A program made the translations under genes and the position numbers. This document shows positions 1 through 10,099 of a DNA stretch of 64,000 nt, in pieces. The DNA comes from Diphasiastrum complanatum. Taxonomy: Eukaryota > Streptophyta > Lycopodiopsida > Lycopodiales > Lycopodiaceae. The stretch lies in contig CM055097.1 of assembly GCA_029204225.1 (NCBI GenBank), positions 71,841,952-71,905,951 on the forward strand, given 5' to 3'. Positions within the stretch are counted from its first letter, which is position 1, and each line of letters begins with the position of its first letter. The notes under the pieces were generated by a model. It searched no databases. It worked only from the letters and a program-made list of their open reading frames with translations, and was not told the origin of the DNA.

Positions 1-26
1 AATTTCTTTGCATGCTCAGCCAACTT

Positions 27-127
27 GAAATTTTGGTATGCTCTTTGCAAAATATGTAGCGGGAGCATTACGAGCTCAAATTTTTGTATGCTCATCGTAA
101 AATATGAGACGGGAGAATTATGAGTTC
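27..127. repeat. Two-copy 50-bp tandem repeat
   Basis: Two diverged copies with a period of about 50 bp. Each has a TTTGTATGCTC-like start, an AAAATATG core and a GGGAG..TTA end. No coding role is visible. Confidence 0.6.
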
Positions 128-243
128 GACATATGTTGCACTTCCTATGGAATGTTCTCCATTTTTCAAGAAAAATTCAAAATTCATAGAAAATGCTGCT
201 TCCCTGATTGAAGATTTGAGAAGAAATAATCATACATGTAGAT

Positions 244-717
244 TTGTGGGTAGACGGAACAATTTATCTTGAAGATCCAAGTATCGGTTTATGTCCAGAT
301 TTTAGGTCTATCAGTCATCTCCTCATATTTGTATGTGAAGTACAAAGAAGACTACTTGGATATTGTCAAAGGTTGCAAGATTTTGGCATGCATAATGCAC
401 AATTACTGTATGCTAATTGGCAATTACAATATTCTAATCAACAATTACAATGTGCTTGTCAATAATTGCAACATTATGTGCAACAAAGTGAAAATGAAAA
501 CTTTGCATTGAAGGGCTCTATATTAGAACTGAATACTTTAATTACCAATCTTTGGAGCTCAAACCAAAATATATTAGAATAATTGGAAAAGTTGCAATTT
601 AAAAGTTTGAAATCTGATGCTGATGTAGATGTTATAGAAAAGGCAATACTGAAAAGGAAGAGAAAAAGGGTATCGAAGAAGACTATTGAAAACTTTTCCT
701 TATACAGTGGCAATTAG
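244..717 (+). pseudogene. Decayed coiled-coil ORF, function unknown
   Basis: One frame reads through 244-717 with only two internal TAA stops (463-465 and 580-582), each sitting where CAA (Gln) would fit. The middle is rich in Gln, Asn and Leu (QLQYSNQQLQ, LELNTLITNL) and looks like coiled coil. The C-terminal part ends in a basic KRKRKRVSKK patch resembling a nuclear localisation signal. I do not recognise the family. It could be an accessory ORF of a transposon or an old host gene, and the N-terminal part is not clearly protein-like. The open frame supports past coding only moderately. Confidence 0.4.
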
Positions 718-896
718 AAAAAAAGAATTTGAGCTTTAAATATGACAGTTATTCAAGTTTGATTGCAAATTGTTTATTTGAACTTGTCCATTCTTGACGT
801 AGTTATGTGCATTTTTATGACTAAACATTATTTAAGATGTGTGTTGCAGATCATGCTTAGTAAAATGCCGGCAAGGCATGCCTCATTTATTTAGTT

Positions 897-1448
897 GTGG
901 TAGATCCGCGTTGGACTGAAGAACGACTTAAGGCCTTTGAGGAATTAAAAACAGCCCTCACAACGGCTCCCATACTTCGCTCGCCAGATTACACAAAAGA
1001 GTTCCATGTGCATACTGACGCAAGTAAGTTTGCCATTGGAGGTCTCCTTGCACAACTGGGCGAGTATGGCAAAGATTTTCCTATACGTTTCTTAAGCAGG
1101 CAACTAGTGCCTGCTAAAGTAAACTATACCACTACCGAGAGAGAAGTAATGGCGATGGTTTATGTGGTACAACAACTACGACATTATCTGTTAGGCCAGA
1201 CCTTTGCTTTTTACACGGACCATCAAGCACTCCTATATATCATTAATAAGTCCTGTAAGACGGGACAAATAGCTCGATGGCTATTGATTTTGGAAGAATT
1301 TAATTTCCGTGTAGTCGTTCGGAAAGGGTCCCAACATTTCATGGTGGATCACCTTTCCAGACTACCAAGTGCTGAAAAAGCAACTGCACCAGTCAACGAT
1401 GATCTTCCCGATGCGTGCCTTTTTCAGATCGATGCAACACCCTTATGA
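897..1448 (+). pseudogene. Ty3/gypsy pol: end of reverse transcriptase and RNase H
   Basis: The encoded segment begins at the RT/RNase H linker (LKAFEELKTALTTAPIL) and runs through a complete Ty3-type RNase H. Visible are HTDASKFAIGG (first catalytic Asp), TTTEREVMAMV (Glu), FYTDHQALLYI (Asp) and VDHLSRLP near the end. RNase H removes the RNA strand from the RNA/DNA hybrid during replication. The reverse transcriptase fingers and palm, protease and gag are absent upstream, so the element is 5'-truncated near 890. Integrase follows in the same orientation after about 100 bp. Confidence 0.9.
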
Positions 1449-1548
1449 GCTGAGGAGATCCCTCAGTTCTTCACAACAGGCCGACTAAAAGAAGGCCTGA
1501 CTATAACGGAAAAAAGAAATTTTTTTAATAAAAGCAGCGCCCTTTCAG

Positions 1549-2733
1549 TTAATTGCGGGACAACTTTACAAAAAGGGTGTTGACGGCATTATTCGACGAT
1601 GTGCTTATGAATCTGAGATATGACCAATAATATTCCAGGCTCATGAGGGCATTGGAGGTGGCCACTTTTCTGCTGAATCCACAACGAAGATTATCCTTCG
1701 AGCAGGATTGTGGTGGCCATCTTTGTTTAAAGACACGTTTGCTGTCATTAAAACGTGTGATGTATGTCAACGAGCAAAGAAAAACAAAACAGACTTTACA
1801 CCATTGACTCCCATTATAGAAGGCGAAGCCTTCCATAAGTGGGGGATTGACTTTGTTGGACCAATCAGTCCAGCAACAAAACATACCCAAGCTCGATACA
1901 TCCTCATAGCCACAGATTACGCCACTAAGTGGGTGGAGGCTCGAGCAACGAAGGACGCCAACGCAAAAATAGTTGCACGTTTTCTTTATGAAAACATTAT
2001 TACCCGTTTTGGTTGTCCCATAGAGCTTGTTAGTGATCGCGACACACACTTTTTAAATGCTGTCATTGATAATCTCCTACGCCATTACCTTGTCGTTCAC
2101 AGAAAAAGTACACCGTACTATCCTAGGTGTAATGGCCAGGCTGAATCAATTAACAAAACAATATGTAAAATTTTGACCAAGATAGTTGAAACCAGTCGCT
2201 CTGATTGGGAAACAAAACTTTTCTCAGCTATCTGGGCTTACCGCACCACCCCAAAGAACACCACTGGGTGAGTTACCCCTTTCCACTTAGTATATGGTCA
2301 AGAGGCAGTAATACCCGTAGAATTCTTAGTACCTTCGCTAAGAGTTACGGAAGCTTTTTCAACAGATCTCTGTGAAGATGCTTCAATAGAACAACAAGTC
2401 AAAACCAGGCTATTTACGTTAGCCCAGTTATGCGAGACAAGACTAATATCTTATCATGCACAACTAGTTTACAAATGATGCCAAAAGGCCTGGCATGACC
2501 GTCACCTGCGCAATAAAGATCTACACTTAGGTGACTAGGTGCTTCTTTATACATCAAAGAAGCACCCTGGCAAATTGAAGTTCAGAAGTGAGGGGCCATA
2601 TGTTATTAACAAAATATTTCCTAATGGTGCAGTCCAACTACAAACACTTGACGGGACACTCCTAGACACTGTCGTAAACGGTGGTCGTCTACGACGGTAC
2701 TACGAAGAGTTGTCCTTTGTTGACCCAATTTAG
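1549..2733 (+). pseudogene. Ty3/gypsy integrase, interrupted
   Basis: The order is: an HHCC zinc-binding module (HEGIGGGH near 1640, CDVCQ near 1755); the catalytic core with D (GIDFVGP), D (SDRDTHF) and E (GQAESINK); then YRTTPKNTTG and a C-terminal domain ending NGGRLRRYYE. Stops break the frame near 1619, 2269, 2476 and 2536. With the RNase H fragment just upstream it forms one broken pol. No chromodomain is evident after the core, pointing away from chromoviruses towards a Tat/Athila-like lineage; that assignment is inference. It is not functional as it stands. Confidence 0.88.
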
Positions 2734-3250
2734 GATCTATCTTGATGAAAAAACAAAAAAAAAAGCCTATTATTTTAATGTTATTTTATTCCTTTTCTTG
2801 TACATCTCGTTTTTTTATGCCTATTGTTCACCTCGTTTCTTGTTTATACTTCATATCATTACTTATGTACAATCGGGAGCCTGTGTCAACGGAGCAATGA
2901 AAAGGCAATTCAGCACAAGATCCAAGGGAAAGTGCAATCATGCAACCTTCAGAGAAGTGCAATAACCCAGGGAAGACTAAAGTTGATGATTGCCTCTCAA
3001 TGAGCAAGATTCAACCAAAGTCTCATTGTTCCACAATGCAATAGCCCAAACCAATGCCAAACCCGGGTATATCCATTCTTAAAAGGCCAAATAATGAGGG
3101 ATTGTTCAAAGTGGTTGGCCAACCATTTCATATAACTGATTTACATAAATCTGAAAGTGGTGAGCTAAATTACAACGATTACAATAATATTTTTCTTGAT
3201 TTCGGCAAAAATGTTTTAAAGTACATGTTAGAAAATTCTTGTAAAAATTC
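2734..3250 (+). other. Gypsy 3' flank, no clear gene
   Basis: Downstream of integrase there is an A-rich tract (2746-2765), then sequence without recognisable motifs. A 72-codon ORF at 3054-3272 has no family resemblance that I can see. This is probably untranslated or LTR-proximal retroelement sequence. Confidence 0.4.
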
Positions 3251-3470
3251 TTCTACCAGATTTCAGCCATAATAAGTGTACGAGGAATATCAAGGAGCAG
3301 AATTGAGCCACTAAACTACGATGGAGAGCGTTGACAAGTCACCGATGAAGGAGCTCCAAAATCTAGATATATCGGAAATGCCAATACCAGAGAAGTCGAC
3401 AAGTAGCGGGACCATTGGCCAACGAGTGAAAACAATGTCCATCGCCTTCTACTGTTCATACTCATGGGTC
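3250..3470 (+). mobile_element. Gypsy leader / gag N-terminus, copy 1
   Basis: This piece is clearly related to the sequence near 62990-63190. Shared are TCT.CAGATTTCAG, a GAGAGCGT-GAC block, GAGCTCCAAAA (peptide ELQNL) and an AGTCG-CAAGTAGCGG stretch. At 62990 the same block precedes gag-type zinc knuckles, so this is probably the leader and gag start of the same gypsy family. The frame from 3321 (MESVDKSPMKELQNL) stays open into the minisatellite. Confidence 0.6.
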
Positions 3471-3665
3471 ATGGATGTTCTAGATCGACAACTGATAGGC
3501 TACACCTTAGAAAATCATTCTCACACTTCTGCCACCTCACCTCTGTCTCACTGGTATCTCAGGATACACCTTTTTCATAAGAACTTATACTCTGAGCCAC
3601 AATCATATTTCTTTGAAGTTCTTCACTTGCATCAAACAGATCCATTTATTCATCATGAGATTTTC

Positions 3666-3940
3666 TCAAATCTCAACCGAAGTGCTCCTGTCAAATCTCA
3701 ACCGGAGCACTCTGCTCAAATCTCAACCGAAGTGCTCCTTCAAATCTCAACCGGAGCACTCCATTCAAATCTCAACCGGAGCACTCCACTCAAATCTCAA
3801 CCGGAGCGTTCAGTTGAATCTCGACCGGAGCAGTTCTGTCAGATCTCAACCAGAGCTTCCCTGTCAAATCTTGACCAGAGCGGTTCTGTCAAATCTCGAC
3901 CGAAGCAGTCATTTCAAATCTCGACCGGAGGACATACATT
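3666..3940 (+). repeat. 25-bp minisatellite, about 11 units
   Basis: Head-to-tail units of TCAAATCTCAACCGGAGCAC plus five variable bases, period 25 (one or two units are 24). Because 25 is not a multiple of three, every frame cycles through a 25-residue peptide repeat. Two overlapping frames stay open across the array (ORFs 3321-3971 and 3613-4029). Units drift from left (CTCAACCG) to right (CTCGACCG). Confidence 0.9.
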
Positions 3941-3974
3941 TGAATTTCACGAACCGGCACATAAGATATGATGA

Positions 3975-4469
3975 AGTTGTTGTCCGTAAAAAAAAAACGA
4001 GCTATTTTATTTCACACGTGTGGATCTAAAAATAGCATAAAATAAACATTCTACACACAAGATTGCAAGATATCACCAATATAGTGCACCAATGGATAGA
4101 GGAACCCAAGACAGTCATGTATAAGCATGAAATGAGATAAGAGAGAGAGAGAGAATGTCTTCTCTTTCGGTGAGTTACATCCTTTTATAACAGGTCCAAA
4201 CCTAATTTTAAACTTTGGTTTCCCTTCATAATGAAAAACCCTACTATGATTGTGACTAGATTCAATGTCTCTACTACTCAATTTGAATCTACCAAAAAAT
4301 TGTGTACTATACCTTCCCACAATTTCAAAAAGTGTCTTTTCAAATGCTTTTAGACTAATATAACTTTGAAAAGTCAAACTCTAAGTCTAATATGAAATTG
4401 GCCTCAATTGTGTATTTGGCAATTTATCAAACTATGACCAATCTTGACTAAACGAGTTGAAATTTTTCA
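3975..4469 (-). mobile_element. Copia family A LTR, partial
   Basis: It aligns over its length with the complete LTR at 5936-6585 in the same orientation. Shared are the CACACGTGTG palindrome (4013-4022), the tract AGTGCACCAATGGATAG, the GA-rich block, ATCCTTTTATA (TATA on the minus strand) and the end GTTGAAATTTTTCA. The U5 end is missing or replaced at the left. There is no coding sequence next to it, so it is a solo or truncated LTR. Confidence 0.75.
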
Positions 4470-5935
4470 TATATTTGGGAAATTTTGAAATAATCTAGAT
4501 TCCTATGTGGTATCTCACTATTTACAAAATCAAAAACCCTCAAATCTATTTCTCACTTTCTTAATTAATCATCTACTTGTTAGTAAGTTCTCGAATATAA
4601 GAAGTGACCGTGTTTCAATTTCTTAAATCTAGGAGAGATTCCTCCAGAACCCACATATGTTATTCACATATCTCACTGAGATCTTGTTACTCACTTTCTA
4701 TTTCTCATGAGTAAATAACATATCCGAAAAATCTCTGAGACGAATACCATTCACTCTCAACAGTTTTCCAATCCACTTACCTCTAATTACATAATTTCTC
4801 TCACTAATCAACCCCTCTCTGATCCTAGTACTAAAACTAAGATTAGGTTGATCCAATACAAAACTCTCAGACATATATTCAGCTCAACCTTACTTCTGTT
4901 CCAATCAAAATGGAATTAGTAACCTTTGACCTTTTATTGTACTACTTATAGATAATAATTCAAATATCAAACATGTTCTAGATCCAGATTGTCCACACAA
5001 TCCCTAGAGAATTCCTCTTATTTGAAAAGTTTCAATTAGGTATCTTACTCTGAATCTATCTGAAATTACTTTCAGATCAAATCACATTTCTATACCACAT
5101 CTGGTTCTCTTCCAAAAGCTACGCAACCAATAGATTCCCAAATAGAATTTTATTCCACCACTTCACCCCTCATTTTAATGAAATTATAAATTGCAATAAA
5201 AGTTAACTGGAAAGATGATATATGAAAATATCCAAATCCAAGAAAAGTCAGTAATAAGTGCTTCCACTAAAATATTCATTTCATTACAGACATGATTTCT
5301 CCTTCAAATATTTTCAATCTGAGTGATAGAAACTACTATTCCATTGATATCCATTTATGCAACAAAGATATTCTATGGTTTAAGAAATTGAAACATTTTA
5401 ACCTTAGAATTTATCTGAATTCCAAGACATTCACACAATTAGTAATTTATATGACATAACATTCAAAAGAATAACTTCATGTTGGAAAGAATTCATATAA
5501 ACTAGTCTGATGTCTTACATTCAAGAAATTATTAAGAAGTAAAAGATTAATTAAAAAAGCGAGAAATCCACAAGACAAAATCATGTAAAAATGAGAAAAC
5601 ACCCATTCCAGCCCAAAATTGATGCTACCAATAGTCTTCAACAATCAATTAGACTTCCATGAAGCATTCATACTGATCCTAAGATGCAGTATAGGTTGAG
5701 AACGAAGATTTCTTGATTTGTAGAAGTCAAAATAGCTTCAAACTTGATGGAGATGGTGCATAAGCCACTGGCCATCAACTTACAAGTATGATAGCTTGTT
5801 GGGAAGGTAAAAAGAAATTCTAATCATGCTGTAAATAATTCTAGAATGATCTCCTTTTGGATTTGGAGAGATCCATCTCCCAAAAATCACCAAAAATGGT
5901 CATTTTTGAACTTTTTTGACTTCCTACAAGTTCAA
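4470..5935. other. AT-rich spacer, no gene seen
   Basis: No ORF above background and no recognisable protein or LTR motif. It may be flank, or the worn interior of an element between the two family A LTRs. Confidence 0.4.
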
Positions 5936-6585
5936 TGTGAAAGATTTCAGATCCTTAAGATCCAATCTACTTGAATGATCTTTGGTTAGAAAGAGAAATA
6001 CACTACCAGTTTCACCAATGTAGAAAAATCAGCATCTACACACAATTTGAGATGCAAACACTGATAGAACTTGATCAAACTTGAATGAAATGATTATGTA
6101 CTGTTGCTGTCCGTACAAAACCAGCAAGCTACTGTATTTCACACGTGTGGATCCAAAAATAGCAAATATAGATCATTCTACACATAGAATTGCAAGCAAT
6201 CACCAAGATAGTGCACCAATGGATAGTAGAACCCAAGAGAACCATGTATAAGCATGAAATGAGATAGAGAAGAGAGAATATGACTCTCTCCATGAGTTAC
6301 ATCCTTTTATAGCAGGTCCAAACCCTATTTGGCCACTTGGCTTTCCCACCAAAATGCTAACCCTATCAATTTTGGGTCTAGATTCAATGTACCCAACTTA
6401 TTCAAATTGAATCTGCTCAAACTCGCATTCCATCTTTCCCACACTTTCAAAAAGTGTTTATTCAAATGAAATTTAGACTAATGAACTTTGAAAAGTTAAC
6501 CTCTAAGTCTAAAACAAGTTTTGGCCTCAATATGCCAAATATGAAAATAATGCAAAATGTGATGAAACTAGTTGAATCTTTCACA
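5936..6585 (-). mobile_element. Copia family A 3' LTR, complete (650 bp)
   Basis: On the minus strand it begins TGTGAAAGATT just after the purine tract GAAGAGGGAG and ends AATCTTTCACA, a long terminal inverted repeat flanking TG...CA. It contains a TATA box (CTATAAAAGG type, near 6310 on the minus strand), a GA-rich stretch after it and the G-box palindrome CACACGTGTG at 6140-6149. No primer-binding site lies beyond 5936, so this is the 3' LTR and 5936 is the element edge. Confidence 0.85.
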
Positions 6586-6645
6586 CTCCCTCTTCAACTA
6601 GTTTTAGCATAGACTTTGATAATACTCCAAGTGAAGTCCTATGCT

Positions 6646-7165
6646 TCATGAACAAGTCTTTCCCAATGCTTTAGTGAAGATATCAGCTACACATTCCCTT
6701 GAAGACACATGTTGAAGCTCCACCTCCTTTGCAATGACTCGCTCCCTCACAAAATGATATTGTATCTCAATATGCTTGCTCCTAGCATGAAAGATAGGAT
6801 TGGATGCCATTATTTGGGCTGATTGATTGTCACAAAAGATGATTGGGCTCTCTGAAAAATCCAGCAAGTGAAGATCCTTAATCATCCTCTTGATCCATAC
6901 CATCTCCTTTGTGCAATGTGTAAGAGCTTTGTACTCGGCCTCACTAGATGACAATGAGATAGTGGCTTGTTTCTTTGACATCCATGATATAGCTCCATCA
7001 CCTATGAAAATACAATAAGAACTAATGGATTTCCTATCCATTATATCTCCAGCATAGTCCGAATCTGAAAATCCAAAAAGATTAGGTGATGATCCCTCAT
7101 ACAATATGCCAAAATCTCGAGTTCCAATGATGTACCTCAAAACTCGCTTTCCTAGCTTCCAATGT
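6646..7165 (-). pseudogene. Copia family A RNase H fragment
   Basis: Typical Ty1/copia RNase H: HWK-GKRVLRYIIGT start, GFSDSDYAGD (first Asp), SLSSSEAEYKAL (Glu), FCDNQSAQIMASNPIFHARSKHIEI, HVSSRECVADIFTKAL end. The domain itself is uninterrupted, but the rest of pol is not upstream. Instead the X-ORF fragment lies directly before it. A polypurine tract and the 3' LTR follow at the expected distance. Confidence 0.9.
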
Positions 7166-7760
7166 TCCTAGCATAGTTTTTGCCAATAGAACTTTGATCC
7201 ATCATAAGAATGATCTTCTTCCTAAGAATAGATCTCCTTTCAATGATCATGTAATGTTCAAAATAGAAACAACCATCATTGATATAGAGAATAGTGTCCA
7301 CTTGGGATGCTTCACTATTTCTTACATCAATTTTACATGTAAAATTGTGACTAGAACATGAAGAATCAAATAGAATGTAAATGAAATGATTCCACCATGC
7401 TTGCAACTCTGAACTCTCTGGAAAAATACAGCAAACAAACAATAAATGTGAGTGATCAACTTTTGCTTGCATGTCTTCTCCTCCTTTGTCCTTTGTTGCC
7501 TTGTATCCACCATGATACTCCATGAATGAGCCTCCATCTCCATCTTGCCACAAGAAACCATCAAACCTTGGAAATCCATGAGTAGGTGAGTACATTAATG
7601 ATGCAAATCCAGCACCACATGACTCCATAAACCAAGTAGGTTGCACTAGTCCATCTTCAAGATCTACTTGACACAAGAAAATGACCATGAATTCACCAAA
7701 AAATGACAATCTCCAAGTATTGGCACCAAGTAGCTCAACACTTGAGAACTTGATCATGGA
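7166..7760 (-). pseudogene. Fragment of copia accessory ORF X
   Basis: The minus-strand frame encodes FLWQDGDGGSFMEYHGG and SHLLFVCC.FPESSE, plainly homologous to the C-terminal part of the ORF at 42080-43408 (ILWQDGDGGLFMEFYGG, SHLLFGCCNSPE). Similarity continues into the 3' untranslated part (AAGTTCTATTG-CAAAACTATGC). The domain is unknown to me. Here it is joined to an RNase H tail, while at 43.4 kb it runs straight into the polypurine tract. Confidence 0.7.
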
Positions 7761-8440
7761 AAGTCAATAAAAGGAATTTAGGCCTTTTTGTGAGACTTTT
7801 AATGTCGCAAGGCCTAAATGTCAACTTAGTGAATAAAGTTGGGACTCCCACCAAAATCGGTTCAAATCCAAATTCAAATTGGTTCCGTCCAATTGTAAAT
7901 GGGTTTCCACTCTTTTTTAGGTTTGAATAGTTAGGGAGGTAGAAATGGGCCAATAAAATTTTGAGGCCAAGGGCCTCCTCTCCACTATAAATAGGGGCAA
8001 ACTCGAGTTGCTCCTCATGTTCATATCCTCATTTTAATACAAGCAGATTGGTTCTCTTATGGAATGGATTTGTGAATGTCCTTGCTCTCTATCTTTTTCC
8101 TCCATCTCTCATGCTTTTGTTGCATTTGTTAAGTGTTGGATCTGAGTATTATTGGTATTGCCATTTCTTATGTTTTTTGTGAGAGATAAGGGGAGAGAGA
8201 GAAAGAGTAAGCTATCTTCATTGTGGATCGTAGCGTTAATGGTTGTAGTGTTAATGCTTAGGGTTAATGGATGTTATAGTTAGATGTGTATCTTACATTC
8301 ATGCTGAAATCTGAGATATGCTATCGCTCTCATGGGAACGAACTTACGCATGACAACTAACTTCATCTTCTTGATGCTAGATTGCTTGGATCTTGGATTG
8401 AGGATAGGCTAGGAAAGAAACCCACTACAGGCTAAGAGTT
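7761..8440 (+). other. Possible LTR or promoter fragment with TATA box
   Basis: A good plant TATA box, CTATAAATAG, lies at 7984-7993, followed by GGGGCAAACTCGAG and CT-rich transcribed-like sequence, as seen in LTR R regions. No TG/CA ends or primer site were found, so the element is unassigned. The rest to 8440 shows no gene. Confidence 0.35.
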
Positions 8441-8545
8441 AAGAGAGGAGATAAGGACCAAGGGTGGGCCAAGGTCCAAGATAGAAGGACTAAGAGCCAA
8501 GACAAAGGGCCAAGGGTTAAGGACCAAGGGTCTTCAACCGAGAAG
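8440..8545 (+). repeat. Degenerate GGACCAAGGG repeat
   Basis: Irregular short repeats of GGGCCAAGG and GGACCAAGGG, about 10-20 bp apart, rich in purines. No function is apparent. Confidence 0.55.
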
Positions 8546-8662
8546 GATCTGAAACAGAATGTTAGATAGTAATGTAGGTTTCTTTCTTCATGCTTTTTTG
8601 ATATTGTGAATGTGTGATAGCAACAGTGGATAGCAACAACGGATAGCAACAAGTAATGATGC

Positions 8663-8884
8663 TTGGCAGAAGAGGGCGCATCAAGATACGACAACAAGGT
8701 GTTCTTCAAGGTTGTTGATCTAGATAATTATGCAACTGATGATGAGAAGTATGAAAAGAAACTTTTAAAAAGAAATGGCAATTTTCATCCTCAATTTCCA
8801 TCGTCAATGAAGCAGCATAGAATTGAAGCATTTAACCAATCTTCCAAAATTATGGAAGAGGTAGTGGAAAGCGCATGCACTTAG
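8663..8884 (+). CDS. Possible exon of unrecognised protein
   Basis: A 73-codon open frame with balanced composition ([31 protein letters not shown]) that looks more protein-like than its surroundings. The frame starts at TTG and an acceptor-like TTGGCAG precedes it, so it may be a terminal exon or an exon fragment carried by a transposon. No family is recognised and no partner exon was found. It could be spurious. Confidence 0.25.
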   Translation: MAEEGASRYDNKVFFKVVDLDNYATDDEKYEKKLLKRNGNFHPQFPSSMKQHRIEAFNQSSKIMEEVVESACT

Positions 8885-9072
8885 TACTACTTAGAAAAAA
8901 AAAACTGATGTGATCCTTAGCAGCAGAGGCAGTCGTGGGATGGGAGGCTCGAATAACAGAAGTAATTTTTTCTTGGCAGTGATGGGGTGACCTATGCATC
9001 GGTGGTTGTTAACTTCGGATTTGATTCTTTGTTTTGTGAATCCATTGTAGGCATAGCTTCTATGTCAACTGT

Positions 9073-9122
9073 AATGGAGGACAATGCTATGGTAGCAAAT
9101 GGAGGACAATGCTATGGTAGCA
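9073..9122 (+). repeat. Exact 25-bp tandem duplication
   Basis: AATGGAGGACAATGCTATGG plus TAGCA occurs twice in a row without change, which suggests a recent duplication. Confidence 0.85.
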
Positions 9123-9302
9123 GATCGTGGACGCAATGGAGAGGTGAATAAGCCGATTTTTTTTTTGGTGCAACCTTGTCGGCTAATAAAACATAGACGT
9201 CATTAACTCCCCTCTGAGAAAAAAGATGTCATTAACTTGCAGTCTCCTTGTGCAATGTTTGAGAAGAAAGGAGAGTCATCTGAGTCACAAGTTAAGTGGG
9301 GG

Positions 9303-9411
9303 GGAAGGCCCGGCCTGAGGGCCTTCCTTGTTGGGAGGGCCCTTGCCCGAGGGCGGGAGCCCGAGGGTAGGACCCGACCAGCAAGGAAGGCCCGAGGGCT
9401 TCGGGCCTTCC
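9303..9411. repeat. GC-rich compound palindrome
   Basis: Two hairpins with the same arms, GGAAGGCCC...GGGCCTTCC, lie at 9303-9327 and 9385-9411, themselves joined by a CTTGTTGG/CCAGCAAG inverted pair. The block is very GC-rich in an AT-rich setting and is followed at 9499-9511 by GGCCGTACGGCC. Confidence 0.75.
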
Positions 9412-9521
9412 CCTACATAATGCCATTGTGCGAAGGTTTTCTTTTTTATTTTTTTTATCTTATCATTTTTTTTCGTTTTTTTGGTCGTATGGTATGGCCG
9501 TACGGCCGTACGCTTGGATCC

Positions 9522-9522
<1 letters not shown>

Positions 9523-9557
<35 letters not shown>
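9523..9557 (+). repeat. 35-base T homopolymer
   Basis: An uninterrupted T run of 35 bases, within a longer T-rich zone from 9437 to 9590. Length may be affected by sequencing. On the minus strand it would look like a poly(A) tail, but no retroposon body is evident next to it. Confidence 0.85.
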
Positions 9558-9647
9558 CAGTTTTATGCCATTTTTTTTTCGCAATTTTTTTTACGTTTGT
9601 GGTGGAATGTGGATGTGGACAACCAATGACGAGCTACCACATAGCAC

Positions 9648-9775
9648 ATGCACATTCCATCGGAGAGAGGAGAGAGAACGTGCATTCCACCGGAGAGAGA
9701 AGAGAGAACGTGCATTCCACCGGAGAGGAGAGAGAAAGTGAATTCCACCGGAGAGAGGGGAGAGAATGACAGATT
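9648..9775 (+). repeat. About 30-bp tandem repeat, four units
   Basis: Units of GTGCATTCCACCGGAGAGAG plus an AGAGAGAAC-type end, with length varying 28-31 bp. The last unit decays after 9765. Confidence 0.8.
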
Positions 9776-9884
9776 CCTAGGAGAGAGAAAATTGGATGGA
9801 CATTATGCTCTTGGAGGTGGTCCCAAAATACAAAGGACACCTGAGCACAAGGCATTACGGAGGAGAATGTAACCGAGCCAAAGG

Positions 9885-10066
9885 AAGGAAGGTCACCGAG
9901 TGTTTGGATCTCGACCGAAGGAGAAGAAGGTGACCGAGTGTTGGGATCTCGACCAAGGAGAAGAAGGTGACCGAGTGCTTGGGATAGCCGAGACGAGGGA
10001 AGATAGAGAGTATATTTTGGGCCTTAGGGTTAGGTTAGGTTAGGGCTGTAGGTAGGTAGGGTTAGG
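9885..10066 (+). repeat. 38-bp tandem repeat and TTAGG-like tract
   Basis: GGTGACCGAGTG...GGATCTCGACC repeats about three times (9885-9985). At 10025-10066 there is a short run of TTAGGGTTAGGTTAGG type, resembling but not matching the plant telomere unit TTTAGGG. It is too short and irregular to call a telomere relic. Confidence 0.6.
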
Positions 10067-10099
10067 TCTACTTTTTTTTTAAACCTTTAAAATGAAGAA

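Noticed and set aside
9237-9769. Several overlapping ORFs with F-, K- or R-rich products
   Set aside because: They come from the T35 run and GA-rich tandem repeats; open in many frames with biased composition.
10025-10066. Interstitial telomere repeat
   Set aside because: Units are irregular TTAGG/TTAGGG, too few, and not the usual plant TTTAGGG.
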